DNA from: Muricea muricata
Lineage: Eukaryota; Cnidaria; Anthozoa; Malacalcyonacea; Plexauridae
Length of the DNA stretch: 64,000 nucleotides
Direction: 5' to 3'
Assembly (NCBI GenBank): GCA_963855995.1
Contig: OY979717.1
Coordinates: 48,652,244 to 48,716,243 of the forward strand
Position numbers and translations under genes: made by a program. Under the pieces are notes generated by a model. The model saw nothing but the letters and a program-made list of their open reading frames with translations, made no database searches and was not told where the DNA came from. This document shows, in pieces, positions 35,686 through 51,719 of the stretch (position 1 is the first letter of the stretch; each line of letters starts with the position of its first letter).

Positions 35686-38600
35686 TCAAGGCATTTCTCG
35701 CCGTGGAAGTGGATTTTTATAAACTTCGGTATATTTCACAACAGCTCCTAGAGTGGCGAACGCTAAGGTACAACCAAGACCAACGGGTATTCTTCTCACT
35801 GAAAAAAGTAGGGAAAAAATATTCAAGTAAAATAAGAGTTTTAAAAAAAATAAAGAAAAATCATTTATAACTTGTTAAAACTTATTCAATTAATAAAATT
35901 TATGAAGACAACATATCAAATGTAATCATGAGCGTGAGGGAGTCTGTATTATGTAATACAGATTTCTCTTGATTTAGTAGCATTTACAACATTCGCGTTT
36001 GTGTTGTATCAAATATATAGTACAACTTTCACCTTGAGTTGAGGTCGCACAGTATATATCTCGGATACAGGTGATACAACACGGCCGCTCAGTCATGTTC
36101 GTATAAAACACAAACTAATATGGAATTAGAGGAACTAGAATGTTATTATCAATTATGGTAACTTTAATATTTATTGGTATTTAATATTGAATGCATTTCC
36201 TGTTACTACGGTACAGAACGTAGTTTATAAGTCTTAATCTACCTCAAAAAAAAATGGGAACAGATTTTAGCAGCAAACAATATCAAATGGATGTTAAGAT
36301 GCTGTAACAATGATTGTCACTCATACTCTCGAAATACAATTTAAATCAACCTAAAGGTGATGACTTTAGGTTGGGGCCTGGAGCAAGTTGCCCCCTAGCC
36401 CCTCTCAGCAGCCCTTTCAATCAAAATGGCAATGGAGTCTTCGGGTAATTTTGCCACAACTGCATGTGACCCAGCAGTAGCCTCAACTGCCAAGCTATTA
36501 CTCAAAGACTAATATAAAGTGGCTAGGCATGCTAGCCTCCCCTTCATGTGGTTATGTTGCACTATTAACAAAGCTCTTGTCTAATATCTCTAATTGATTC
36601 ATTTGCTAGTGAAAATAACCAACCTTGTATGCCAAATATTGAGCCAGCGACAGCTCCCCCGAAAGCCCAATTTTTGTAATCATCTTTCTCTCGTATTGAA
36701 GCCAGAGCACATGTTGAACCCGCAAAGGCCGCACCTGCACTACCTGGATGTGAAATAATAATAAAGTTAGATGTTGAAATGTGTGTGAATACTCATTTCA
36801 TTCATAGATTTCATTAATTATGCCAAGAAATATCAAAATCATTCACCTGAGCAAGACGAAAAGAAAGGGCACGATCTGAGTAAAATTGGGAAAATTTTGG
36901 ATATCACCTTGCAAAGTTTTCAAACTAATAATAATTATCATGTAATAACTGTAGTAGATAAGCCTATCATATTTGTTGTGAATATAGCAGACTTTCTGTG
37001 ATGTATGCACCACAATTTAAATATATAATAATTATGTATAATCATGTAAAATACCTCAAAAACTTACTACTACATCCTTTTTCATCCAGAAGCAGTCCTT
37101 GAGGATGAAATGCACTGTAGTTGTAAGTTTTTGAGGTATTTTAAACGATTATACATTTTGCTCTGTCTATATGTCATGGAGCACTCTTTTGTATTTCATA
37201 ACACATTTATAATAGTTATGTGCCTTAAAGGACACTCGTTCTTGCTGTGTTGACAGAATTTCTTCATGCACAATTACCAAAGCCCTAGTGGTTCAGTTGC
37301 TCAATTAAATCTTAGTCACATTCTCATTTTCTATTGTTTGTTTGGCCAATTGATCTCAGTCCCAGTGCATGGGATCTCCCTTTTTCCAGCACAAAATAGG
37401 CAATTCCCATTCCAAAGTCCTATTTTGCTTCATCAAGACCCCTCTAGGGATAATGAATTGTTGTCACATGTTAACTGTAAATGGCAATAATGCAATCCCG
37501 GACTCCCCTCCAAAATTTTTTCTTAGCCCCACTTGACTGGTAAACCTGGCATTATTAAATGTTCTGATTAGGAAACTGCACAGAATTGTACTTTACAATA
37601 TAAACTAGACATACCTATGAGTAAGGTATATCTGCTAACAAGTCCTAAAGCTTGAATTATATTTGGTTTAGGGTGTGGAGCTGGGGTCATAAAAGCTGCA
37701 GCTACACTCCCATATATTGCTCCTACAAAGAGATCAAAGAACAATGGTCATCAAGTAAAAACAGCATCATATTAATTTATTTACACTCAGCCAACTCTAT
37801 ACACTATAGAGACAGATTAAGACATTAGGCCAACAAGAGGGTGCAGGGGGGAGTCTTGGATCAGGTCTCTCTCTCTATATATAGGGTCAATTAGGGAACA
37901 AAATGAGATAGGCAAGGTAAAATCTTATTTTGGCAGGGAATTATACTAATAGACCAGATGTTTTTTTGTCGTTTTATTAAATGTATACTAAACTGAACCA
38001 AAGATTAAGTTGAAGAAAGTCAACCAAGTGCCACAATACAATGGAAACTTTGATTGACAACATGACAAACTTTTATTTCTACATTTTGACTTCAAAATAC
38101 TCAGTGGTTCCCGTAATTTCAGTATGCCACACATTAGCAACACATTCATTTTTCATTTTCCTTTCATTAGTTAGGAGCATATTAAATTATTTCATGAATC
38201 TACTTATAACAAATTAATAATAATGTTTATAAATTAATTACCGTAACCGAAACAGGTTTACTGATACCCTAGATTTGGCACCCATGAATTCTATGAATAA
38301 TTATGTTAATATGTATTTTAGAATGTGTAGGTGACAGGTTCAATATTTCTATGTGGACTGGGTCACCACAACAGCATGAGCAAATTACTCTGGGCCCATA
38401 GCACCTGACCTAACCCACCCAAACAACTTTCCCAGTGGAAACAAACTGGAATACCAAAAGAAAACCCACCAGCCAGAGCCTGCAATGGTGAGGAATCGCG
38501 AGGCTCTGGGAAAATGCCGATGAGAATAATTTTTTGATTACAGCCGTGGGAATTGAAGTGTAATCCTAAAATATTGCATCAATTCATTTGCCAACATGAA

Positions 38601-39307
38601 CGAATTCATTTGATAAAACATTTGAAAATTTTACAATTTCCTAAATAATTGATCAACTTCCTGTTCAATGCTCCAATCACCATTGGCTTTAGCACAAGCA
38701 ACCAATCACAATGAAGCAGGAAGTGACCAGAGATGGTCAGATTTGTGAAGTTTGTAAAGAGTTCCACCAACTGTCAAATCAATTTGTTCTAGTGAGCAGA
38801 TGAATTGCTGCAATATTTTAGGATTACACTTCAATTCCCACGGCTGTAACTGTCTGACCAATTGGGTAATTTTAATTGACTAAGAAGCAAAGCTGAGCCT
38901 AAAGCTGTCATTTCGAGCTCTGTAATTTTAGTGTCAAGTGATATAAAGAGAAGTTCTTATTGAAAATCGAGCCTACGACCCTGGAGCCCCAAACTGGCAC
39001 ACAAGCCATTTTGGGGGACTACAGGGGGAAGGGGATACAATACTGCATTTAATTGTGATGGACCCCTTAGCGCATTAGAATCTGATACGAAGCCCTTCAA
39101 TCTATTAACTACCAGCACTATGTATAGTTTGGAATACGTACTGTACACGAAACACATGAAAAATGAACATGTTGCCAATTTTCATAGCATTTTTTTTGCA
39201 ATTGTGCATTTTAATATACCTGCAACTGCTGCATTTCCTCCAAAGGAAACGACTCGATCAACGCAGTTAGAACCATCAAACTCGTCCAAAGTTAATTCAG
39301 AGCTCAT
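35686..39307 (-). CDS. NDUFA11: NADH dehydrogenase 1 alpha subcomplex subunit 11 (complex I)
   Basis: NDUFA11 (B14.7) is an accessory subunit in the membrane arm of mitochondrial complex I and belongs to the Tim17/Tim22/Tim23 fold family. Four exons on the minus strand: 39307-39220, 37722-37615, 36743-36624 and 35798-35686. All introns are phase 1 and the total is 429 nt, giving 142 residues; the human protein is about 141. The protein starts MSSELTLDEFDGSNCVDRV. Glycine/alanine-rich helices follow: NAAVAGAIYGSVAAAFMTPA, YTLLIGSAGAAFAGSTCALA, then the loop SIREKDDYKNW, AFGGAVAGSIFGIQ and VGLGCTLAFATLGAVVKY. The VREK-D-xxN-xxxGGxAGG pattern of the family is kept as IREKDDYKNWAFGGAVAG. It is head to head with the lipid phosphatase. 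Confidence 0.9.
38541..38846. mobile_element. Palindromic MITE, 306 bp, TA target duplication
   Basis: Starts cagccgtgggaattgaagtg and ends with the exact inverted form (cacttcaattcccacggctg), continuing with further pairing (taatcctaaaatattgca). TA dinucleotides flank both ends. In intron 1 of NDUFA11. Confidence 0.85.
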
Positions 39308-39781
39308 TTTAAACCATTTGGGTGTTAAATAAGAGAAAAATACTGAAAAAACGTCGAAGTTTTCAATATTAGTTTTCTTCTACCGAGGCCGTTAGTAGCC
39401 GTAAAGTGTCGTAGAGCAGTCGGATCCTGATTAATGTTTCTAGCACTGGTTTCTAGTTTATGTATGACCATTTCCTTGACGTGCTATTTTTATGTTTTTG
39501 TGGGGTTTTGTACCTATCATTGTTATTTGACTTTAATCGTATTTAGACACAAAATTAGTACAAATCGCTCTTAAAAACAGATCAAATGTACAATTTCGCT
39601 GGAATTGACGTTGATTTATTCTAAACTAACTTATCTGGAAAAATCTGCATAAAATTATTTTGCTTCCATTCACTGTGCCTGCGGTGTCTATACAGGTCAG
39701 TGGGTTCTAAGGAAACGAGGCAAAATCTAAATATTTACGAAACCACAACCACTCAAACTTCAAAATCATTTCGAAAACGCA
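39308..39781. promoter_or_regulatory. Shared intergenic region of NDUFA11 and the lipid phosphatase
   Basis: 474 bp separate the two start codons of these divergent genes, too little for two independent long promoters. No TATA box is obvious on either side. A bidirectional promoter is inferred from the geometry. Confidence 0.5.
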
Positions 39782-43276
<3,495 letters not shown>

Positions 43277-43525
43277 TATGATCAGCAATGATGACCGAGA
43301 ATTTAAACACCGCACAAAGAGAAAGTTCCTTTCGAAAATATGTCAGCTAAGATATAATTTCTAAGCTCATGAGCTCTTGACAAATAACATCCAACTAATG
43401 ACCAACGAAACTAATTTTGTTTCTCTGGGAACCGGCGAAAATTTTAGTTTCTAAAGGGATGATGTATCGTAATTCGAGTGGAAATCATACACATTTCGAA
43501 ATGCAAGCCGGGAAGAGTTGAGGAA

Positions 43526-43531
43526 AATAAA
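43526..43531 (+). terminator. Polyadenylation signal of the lipid phosphatase
   Basis: AATAAA 250 bp after the stop codon; the only good candidate in the first 400 bp. Confidence 0.5.
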
Positions 43532-43949
43532 TCGTCAACCATAGGCCCCCTGACAGGAATCAAGGCTTTGCGATGCCGGTATTATATGTATTTAAGGTGG
43601 TTGTGCTTGCGTATAGGTGGAGATGAGGTTATTTTCAACCTAAAATTTTAGTTCACTTGTCTGGTTTAACCATATTTCGTCCTTTGTCTAACTCAATAAG
43701 ACTTTACGGTGTTTGGCTAAATGTTGGCGCAAAAATGGCTCCAATCATACCTAAACAATAACTTGGATTCATACCCCAAAAATGTTACTATTGAAATTGG
43801 TATGTGATTCTTTCAAGTATTTGTGGCTTTATACTTTACACAACATTTTGTGATAGATGTGATCATTCAAGGACTCATTTGTTAATAATTTACGCTGGCT
43901 GATATATGTGGAGGAGGGACTTTCTTTTTGAGGCGTTTAAATTAATGTT

Positions 43950-44070
43950 AATCTGACATTGCAGAAAACAACGAAAAATTTGTTGGTTTAAACTTGCATT
44001 TATGGTTCCTAGTCAGTCTAGACCGCCAGTCTGCCAATTGAGCTATCGAGCCAGTAGGGATTGGGGGTGA
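43950..44070 (-). mobile_element. tRNA-derived SINE, family A, diverged copy
   Basis: Minus-strand order: ggctcgatagctcaattggc (A-box region), ctggcggtctagactga, then caacaaatttttcgttgttt. The B box is damaged. Confidence 0.62.
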
Positions 44071-44324
44071 ATTTTGGACGCTCATTGACGTCAAAATTTC
44101 AGTTTCTCCGCAAATAACGATAATTGTTGCAGGTTTGACATAATATAGGTGACATAGCTCATTTGCATTCATTTTCATAATCAATTTCATGCAGTTATTC
44201 AGAAGTTTGTAGCATCAATAGCAACCGCAAAATAGGCCATTTTACCTCGAGTCCTCAATTGAGTCACCGCAAAACTATTCCGTGCACTTTTATTTTGTTT
44301 GGGTACCTGACTCCTCTGACTTGA

Positions 44325-44515
44325 TGAGCTGATGGGTAGAGTGGCAGACTAGAAACTCGAGGATGCGAGTTAACATCTAACCTTGAACCCTGGCTGTTTG
44401 TTCTCAGAACAAACTAGCTTGGGTACAGGGTATGTTAACATCTCGCTTGAGACAACGAATTTTTCGTTGTTTCCTGTAGTGTCAGATAATATGAATGCAA
44501 TCTAGTTTTCGTGTT
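44325..44515 (+). mobile_element. tRNA-derived SINE, family A, plus-strand copy
   Basis: gatgagctgatgggtagagt, gatgcgagtt, gcttgagacaacgaattttt, and a tail with gtcagataat and atctagttttcgtgtttctg. About 50 bases between the head and the body look inserted (they include a partial repeat of gttaacatct). Confidence 0.65.
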
Positions 44516-45015
44516 TCTGGGAATTTTATATATTTTTTATTAATTAACTAATTAAATTCACCTAAGTAGGTGGTTAAGTAGAATATTTAGTTGCATACAA
44601 AACCATATTCTGGGTCTTTTATTGCCTAACAATACAAGTAATTTTCTTCTTGCATCGTCAAGGTAATAAAAGATTCTATGGTTTGTGTGTTTTTGACTGC
44701 GATACTGACATCGCAACGTTAGTTCGAGTTCAAAAATTTTATCTGGATCAACAGTGGGGTTTATTTCTGGAATTACGCAAAAAATAAAACAGTGTTATTG
44801 GGTAAGATTTTTACCCATGGTTACCCTGCTAGTTACTTCACCAGTTAGCATTGCTAATTTAATGATTTAATGAATCTTGGTTATAGCATTGCTGAAGTAA
44901 TAATTTAATGAATCTTGGTTAAATTAATTATGATTATTTGGCGTTTCACTGGATGTGGAAGGGTAAATGTGTTACCTCATATACGCGTCGAAATTCAAGC
45001 CGTTCGCCAACTACA

Positions 45016-45158
45016 CAGTGGCGTTGCCAGGCCGACAGTTTAGTCCCGCTATTCAAATTTCAAACATGATTATTCATTTCAATTGTTGTTTTGACATTCA
45101 ATGAACACGAAAATATTTGCATAGCGGGACTAACTCGTCGTGCTGGCTACGCTACTGC
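45016..45158. mobile_element. hAT-like MITE, 143 bp
   Basis: Inverted ends cagtggcgttgccag and ctggctacgctactg, with inner pairing (tagtcccgctat/atagcgggacta). Flanked by an 8-bp direct repeat with one mismatch (caactaca at 45,008-45,015, caaccaca at 45,159-45,166). Confidence 0.82.
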
Positions 45159-45547
45159 AACCACAGGACCTCCGACAAATGTGCTTTTTCTCAAATGTTT
45201 CCCAGCTTGATTTCAACACGTGTATGATTTTCACTAGAATTAAGACACGTTTAGCCTTGGGTAAATTATCCCGGAAATTTAGTCTGTTAATTTAAGGTTA
45301 AACTATAAGGTTAAAAATATTTAATTTTAATATACATTCATTGTTATTTAATTTTGGGACACTACAAACAAATCTAATTAAGAAGTCACATCTAATTAAA
45401 AATTATTTAAATAGCTATCTTTAGGTAAAAAAGTGAATATAATTTATTGTTTATTTAATGTGTTTTTTAATTTTATTTCTTTGATTTACAATCTTAAAAA
45501 ACAACAGAAGTTCAGTCCCTGATTAAGTCCCTCCAAAAACTGCACTA

Positions 45548-46093
45548 CAGGGTGTATCAAAAAAAAGGTAATCGAACTTTGCATTGCTCTAGCGCGCTCA
45601 TTATACAATCTACAGAAATCATTCTTTCGCAGGCGGAAAGACCAGGCTTTTAGCTTTCGATTGTCATCATTTTTGTGAAATTTGAAGAAAGATTGGGCAA
45701 ATACGAATCAAATGAAAATAGCCGGTCGAAATCGCATATTTTCACCTCTGAGCATTACTAGGGCAGCGCATAAGAAATTTCATTAATCATTTATCTGTCA
45801 CGAGAAACAACATCATTAATAAAATGCCAGACGTTTACTACCTAAGCTAAAATTGGTCAATTAATTTTGTAATTTAATTCCCTAATGGGTTTAAATTTCA
45901 ACAGATTTTCAATAAACTCCCAACGGTGAAATTATGCGATTTCGACCTGCAATTTTTATTTGCTTGATTTTTCTTCAAATTTTATAAAAACGTTGGCAAT
46001 TAAAAGCTAAAAGCCTGGTCTTATTTCTGTATGTTAAATATTGAGCGCTCTAGAGCTCATCAAACTTCGATTACCTTTTTTTGATACACCCTG
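45548..46093. mobile_element. Palindromic MITE, 546 bp, TA target duplication (complete)
   Basis: Ends cagggtgtatcaaaaaaaag and its inverted form (cctttttttgatacaccctg), with pairing over most of both arms (cgaactttg, agcttt-gattg, gaaatttgaagaaa, cgaaatcgcata). TA flanks both sides. Half copies of the same family are at 14,735-14,955 and 42,468-42,715. Confidence 0.88.
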
Positions 46094-46677
46094 TATAACT
46101 GTACACATAACACGACTATGGAATACACTTCTACACATAGCAGTCAATTAACTACTGAGATGATATTTAATACATGTTGGATGAGCAAATTTACAATCAA
46201 ATACCGAAGTAGCTAATAAAGAAAATGTATTAAAACACAATGAAATAGGGAAATTTGAACATTCAAATCTGCTAAAAAATTTGTTACAGAATCATGCTGG
46301 GGAACCTGTCATGTAATTTTGTTCCTCGAACATGGCAGACATTAATTCAGGAGCAACAATTTTTTTTTGCAGTGACCTACATTTGTTGCACAATGTTTTT
46401 TCAAGTTCTGGGTCTGTCTATATCTAATACCGCGTTCAGTTTACTAGTGTAGTATTTGTATAGATTAGCTATAGAGGAAGATTTTATAATACTAGGTAGA
46501 TTATTCCATATGATTACAATTCTGTTGAAGTACGAGTTTCTAAGGAGATGTTCTGCATACGTTTGGACATAGGAAGTCACCAGAACTTGAGCTGGTTAAT
46601 TGATGTTAATGTTGTTTGAAAATTGATCAATGTCAAGTTCATGTAGACCGACTTTACATGTGTAGAAGAAGACGTTA

Positions 46678-47014
46678 GGGCCATTTATACGAGCGAAAAT
46701 AAGCCGCGGCTTAAATAGGCCGCGGCTTAAATAAGTCGAGAACGTCTGTATAAACGTACAATTTCTTTGCGACTAAAATAAGCCGCGGCTAATTTTAGCC
46801 CAGGGTTCGGGCCTCGTCTTAAATTGGCCGCGGCCAATTTTAGGCGGGAAAACCTCGTAAAAACGCTTCGTTCGCGACCAAGGCAAGTCCAAAGCAATTT
46901 CGTGTAGCTTTTTTTCCAACGCGAGCGATTTTCCTTTTGTTGTCATTGTAATGGTATTTAAAACTTCGATGGCCTATTTAAGCCGCGGCTTATTTTCGCT
47001 CGTATAAATGGCCC
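46678..47014. mobile_element. MITE, 337 bp, GGGCCATTTATACGAGCG ends
   Basis: Starts gggccatttatacgagcgaa and ends with the inverted form (ttcgctcgtataaatggccc). TA stands on both sides. The interior repeats aagccgcggctt, itself a palindrome, several times. Confidence 0.82.
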
Positions 47015-47539
47015 TAATGTCTTTCAGTTCTAGCCAGTAGGAGATAGGGATAAGACTAGGTTGTGGGTTGAGGTAATATTCTTGAGGGGTAACTATATAT
47101 CTGATAAACGAAATATCTGTTGAAAGCTTCTGAATCGGCTTTTTCTCCTGCAGAGATGAATTTGAGGAGCATAATGTCGGGTAAAGAACAAGCAGTTGTT
47201 TTAGCTTTCACTTCACTACCCTCCCTACCTTCGCAAAATATTCTCGTTTCTTTGATCTTATCAGCCTCTTCATATCCTGTCGCAGCTGACGACATTGTTC
47301 CCAAAGACAAAGTTCTGGAGAGTTGGACAATGTGGTTTTTTGCTCAATGTAGCTTTCTTGTCGAGGGAATGAATTTTGTCATGGGCGTTGTAAGGAGGCT
47401 TGTATGATAATTTGATGGACAATTTTGAAATGAAGGTGTGTCAGCAGTTGAAAGAGATACATCTTTTCACTTAATCTAAGCAGTGTTAATGCCATGCTCA
47501 CTTTTCACGATTTCTAATAGTGGGAGACATCTCAACGAA

Positions 47540-47775
47540 GTGCGAAAGGTACGGTGGCCCATATGTGCAAAACACCCCTCCCCAAAACAAATGTACCCCC
47601 CCCCCAACTGTTCACAACACAACCTAATATTTAAATTAAAGTGCAACAGTTTATCTAAAACACCCCAAAACATTCGAAACATCCCAAAACATCCGAAACA
47701 CCCCCAAAACATTCGAAACACCCCTAAAACATTTGAAACACCCCCAAAACATTCGAAACACCCCCACAACATTCG
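47540..47775. repeat. 18-20 bp minisatellite plus shared flank, left copy
   Basis: Units of cacccccaaaacattcgaaa (47,650-47,775) follow a unique flank (ggcccatatgtgcaaaacac, then cagtttatctaaaacacccc). The flank and the repeat recur in inverted orientation at 51,270-51,495, on the other side of the Lys-rich gene. Confidence 0.8.
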
Positions 47776-48189
47776 AACGTACGGACACGCGGACACGGAC
47801 AGACGGACACGAAAGACGGACAGATGACTATTTGTCGTATCAAGTTGTCGTAAATTTGTACAGCTAAAAACTCCCTGCACTAAGATCTAATTATCTCAAT
47901 TGGGATTAGTCCGTTGAACGGGCGCTGTATGGGTCAGCTAAAAGCCTGTATTCTCGGAAAATACCCGTTTTCTGTAAGTTTTTTTTCCTGTATTGATGTC
48001 ACAAAAGAACTCGCTAATAACTAATATCCCACAATCATTTGCTCGTGCGCGAGCTATAAAAATTTTGTGATGTCACAATGTTGATTATCATAATTGATTG
48101 ATGTCATAATGTTGGTTGTCGTAATTGATTGACTGCGCGAGTGAACACTTGTGTGTATTTCGCTGCGATTTTGCAAACATTTTTTTGCA

Positions 48190-49701
48190 ACATGCCACTG
48201 AAGATACTAAACTTTCACCAACGGTGGCCAATGATAACACAGTAGTGTTTTATGTATGTCATGTCTCCCTCCCGACAAAACAAGCACCACACCCTGGCAA
48301 AGGTTCATTTGAAGTTCTTGACAAGACACTTGGTGGTAATGTCGTCAAAAAAAAAAATCTTTCTTAGAGATTCTTGAAGAACCTGTAAAAGAAACAGTCG
48401 CCATACCAGACGGTCAAGTGACGGTCAAGCAAGTCGAAATAAAACAGCTTATAACAGGCCTTCATGTCTCAACCACAAACTTTCCAAAGGCAGAAGACGA
48501 CCAGTCTGTGACTGTCGATATCACTTCGACGTTGGTTCCTGATGAAAGTGTTGCTAACGAAGTCGAGACCATACCAGACGATCAAGTTCAGCAAGTTGAG
48601 AAAGAAGCATGTACTAAAGACGTTGCTGTATGTACCACAAAGGTATCGAAGGAAGAAGGAGACAACCAATCTGCAGATGCTGGTCCCGAATTTGGTCCCT
48701 GGTAACAATGTCGTTGATACACGTGAGAATGAAGCTCATACGACAGACTTTGATGAATCTACCGTAAATGTTTCGGAAGCAGGAGACAGTCAGTTTGTAG
48801 TTATTCCTGATATTCATATGACGTTTGTTCCTGATGACAATGTTGCCGATCGAATCCAAGGGGGAAAGTCAACGACAAATGTTCTAGATGAATCTGCAAC
48901 CGAATTTAATATTTCTAACCTGGTTGATCGAATCGAAGGTGAAGCATGCATCGACGACGGATGAACCAGTTAAGAATGTTGATGGCGATGCCAAGAAAGA
49001 TGATACCTTCAATGATGTTCAAGCTGTCTTTGGGGCAGAAAAAGATTATCAACCTGCTACTATCAACATTTCAACAACTTTGGTTCCTGATGATAAAGTT
49101 GCTGATCAACTACCCAGTGGATCTACTTATTCTGAATATCTGATCACTGACGATGTCCACTATTCTTGGGCAAAGGTATTTTACACTTGGACGTTGAGTG
49201 CTGGGTCTCCGTCCGGGTGTGAAGAGCCTTGCTCTGGATACGTGCACGTCGACAGTGTGAAGCATGCAGAAGTTAGCCATGTTACATCCAAACGTGTTGC
49301 AAATGTTTCTGGAAAGAAAGGATTTCCACAACGTAAAGACAATGTTGAAGAAGGTAAGGCAAATAAAATTAGCTGAAATTTAAGGCAAAGAAAAACTCGA
49401 AACGATCAATGCTAGAATAGATCTATAAAGTTAAATATCTCTTGGCCTAATTGGCCTAAGGTGTCCTATTTTTCTATTAACTTGCCGGCATGCAATATTA
49501 AGTATGTATATTAATTAAATTAAACATAACATTGACTTGTCAATTTGTTTTCTAGGCGAAGACGTTGTTGCGACATGTAGCAGCCGGTTGTCTAACCCAC
49601 AAGATGTTCAAGAAAATGAGAAATGCAAACTAAAGAACAAGAAAGGAAAGGTTCTAAAGGAAGACAAACGTGGAAAGGGCAAAAAGGTTGAAAAAGGCTA
49701 A
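48190..49701 (+). pseudogene. Lys-rich protein with (T/F)LVPDDxVA repeats, copy 1 (frame broken)
   Basis: I do not recognise this gene. The acidic N-terminal part contains a repeated motif: TLVPDESVANE (near 48,530), LVPGNNVVD (48,690), TFVPDDNVADRI (48,822) and TLVPDDKVADQL (49,078). These lie in three different frames, with switches near 48,350 (after a run of A), 48,685 and 48,950. The last exon segment (to 49,353, donor gtaagg) encodes CEEPCSGYVHVDS and SGKKGFPQRKDNVEE. It joins in phase 1 to 49,556-49,701 (acceptor ctag), which encodes GEDVVATCSSRLSNPQDVQE and ends in a Lys-rich tail. Either a recent pseudogene or a real gene with sequence errors; the conservation of the motif argues for past coding. 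Confidence 0.5.
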
Positions 49702-49734
49702 GGTCGACAATTCAACGACGTTTGCTCCTAGTTA

Positions 49735-50425
49735 GTAGTTACAATCTACAACAAATACTATCCAACGAACCTACTTGTTCTAAATATTGGGATAATGACG
49801 ATGCCTGCTCTTCTGGGGCAGAGACCATTTCCATTCGAGCTTTGAGTGTCGGATCTCTGTTCGAGTGTGAAGAGTCTCGCTCTGGATACGTGGACATCGA
49901 CAGAGTGAAGCCAGGAGAACAAGTTAGCCATGTTCCATCTACATATGTTGCACATGGTTCTGGAAAGAAAGGATTTCCACCACCTAAAGACAAGGTAGGG
50001 CAAACAAATTATCAGATATTTGAGGCAAAGGGAAAATTTGGAACAATCGATACTAGAATAGATCTAAAAAGTCAAATATCTCTGGGTCTAAGGTGTCCTG
50101 TTTGATACATTTTTCTATTAACTTGCCGGCATAGAATATTAAGTATGCATGTTAAATTAAACTAAATATTGAGTTGTCAATTTGGTTTCTGGGCGAAGAC
50201 GTTGTTGCGACTGGTAACAGCCGGTTGTCTAACCCACAAGATGTTCAAGAAAACGAGAAATGCAAACCAAAGAGCAAGAAAGAGAAGAAAAAGTCGAAAG
50301 TTCAACAAAAAGAAAAACGTGAAAGTGATGAGAGCACTGGGAAAACGAAATATAAGCAGTTTCAACGACGTTTTCTTTCGCTGTTCTGCTGTTGTTTTAA
50401 AAGTCAAGAAACAAATCAAAACTAA
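49735..50425 (+). pseudogene. Lys-rich protein, partial tandem copy 2
   Basis: Repeats the last two exons of copy 1. Segment 49,770-49,995 encodes CEESRSGYVDIDRVKPGEQV and SGKKGFPPPKDK before a gtaggg donor. Segment 50,195-50,425 encodes EDVVATGNSRLSNPQDVQEN and a longer Lys-rich tail that ends FLSLFCCCFKSQETNQN. The acceptor AG present in copy 1 (tttctag) is GG here (tttctgg), so the junction cannot be made in the same way. The CCC cluster near the end resembles a palmitoylation site (inference). The tail is cut short in copy 1, so copy 2 may hold the original gene end. Confidence 0.5.
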
Positions 50426-50429
50426 GTGA

Positions 50430-51265
50430 ATCAACAACCAACGACTGAGCTGAATAATCGTGAGACATTTTACAGAACTCATTTGTAGCGATCGACTAGC
50501 TTGAACAACTGAGCTTTTCCTTCTATTTCATCTATTATTTATTGACATACATATGTTGCAATTTAATATTATACAATTATTAATACAGTGTTAGTGAATT
50601 AGTTTTCTGTCGCTTTTACACACCTTACAATTTATATTTAAGCTACCTATCTTGCTGTTTATTATTACAGTATCTGTTTTCGAGCACGGAAAAGTTAGTA
50701 TGCCAATCATAGTTATGGTTACCCTGCGGACATAACCAATATTTAGTGAGATGCGACGGAGTTGTAACCAATCATAGTCCAGTGAATTCAAGGGATCTGA
50801 GGAAGGGCAACATCGGAATAAGTCGTAACGTGCAAGTGAGTACACGTAACGAAAAAAAAAAACTGGCACAAATGTAATGCAAAAAGTATAATTTAAAACT
50901 TTCCTAAATTAGTCTCAATGTGGGAATTTCAAATTTACAACGATGGCTGAGGTACGTTTTATTCTTAATTATGGTTAAATAATGTACGCGAGTATCGCAT
51001 CAGCAGCGAGTTTTTCCAGCCAAAATTTGAGCCTACTTTTTTAAAAAACTTTTATCCCTGTAAATTACTTTGACCACAATTTTTGGTACTTAATGTGCGG
51101 GCGTATCCACATCAGCTTTTTGTGGTTTAACCTAAAGTTACTGCTATATTATTTCTACTCTGTAAAAATCTCGCTTCAAATGATTTATCCCCGTCTTTTC
51201 CATAAGTGCCCGTCTTTTCCATAACTGCCCATCTTTTCCATAAGTGTCCGTCTTTTTCATAACTG
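50430..51265. other. Intergenic, no gene seen
   Basis: AT-rich sequence after the Lys-rich copies. Near 51,190-51,270 a ~20-bp motif (cgtcttttccataa-tgccc) is repeated about four times, leading into the inverted minisatellite. Nothing else recognised. Confidence 0.45.
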
Positions 51266-51269
51266 TCCA

Positions 51270-51495
51270 TCTTTCGTGTCCGTTCGAATGTTGTGGGGGT
51301 GTTTCGAATGTTTTGGGGTGTTTCGAATCTTTTAGGGTGTTTCAAATGTTTTGGGGGTGTTTTGAATCTTTTGGGGGTGTTTCGAATGTTTTGAGGTGTT
51401 TTAGATAAACTGTTGCACTTTAATTTAAATTAGGGTGTGTTGTGAACAGTTGGGGGTGCATTTGTTTTTGGGGGTGTTTTCCACATATGGGCCAT
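51270..51495. repeat. 18-20 bp minisatellite plus shared flank, right copy (inverted)
   Basis: Units of tttcgaatgttttgggggtg followed by ttagataaactgttgcactt and ending ccacatatgggcc: the reverse complement of the copy at 47,540-47,775, flank included. Confidence 0.8.
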
Positions 51496-51719
51496 CATAG
51501 AAAGGAGTCAAAATCTGGAACTTTAACTCCTCATGCAAACACGAATTGATTGCAAGTTTCAATCCGGACTGAAACTTGTTCGGATTCATTGGTCTATAAT
51601 TCTTGAAGCATAACAGATATTTATGACCCGTATCTTGGTTGCCGCGTTGAAATTTTATTGTAGGCTCTTGCCAAAACATTTTCTTCAATTCTTTTTCTAA
51701 AACTTTCCCTTTGGTGATT

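Noticed and set aside
47056-47407. Overlapping frames of 84 and 95 codons on opposite strands
   Set aside because: Frames on both strands over the same bases, no known motif, next to a MITE; not supported as an exon.
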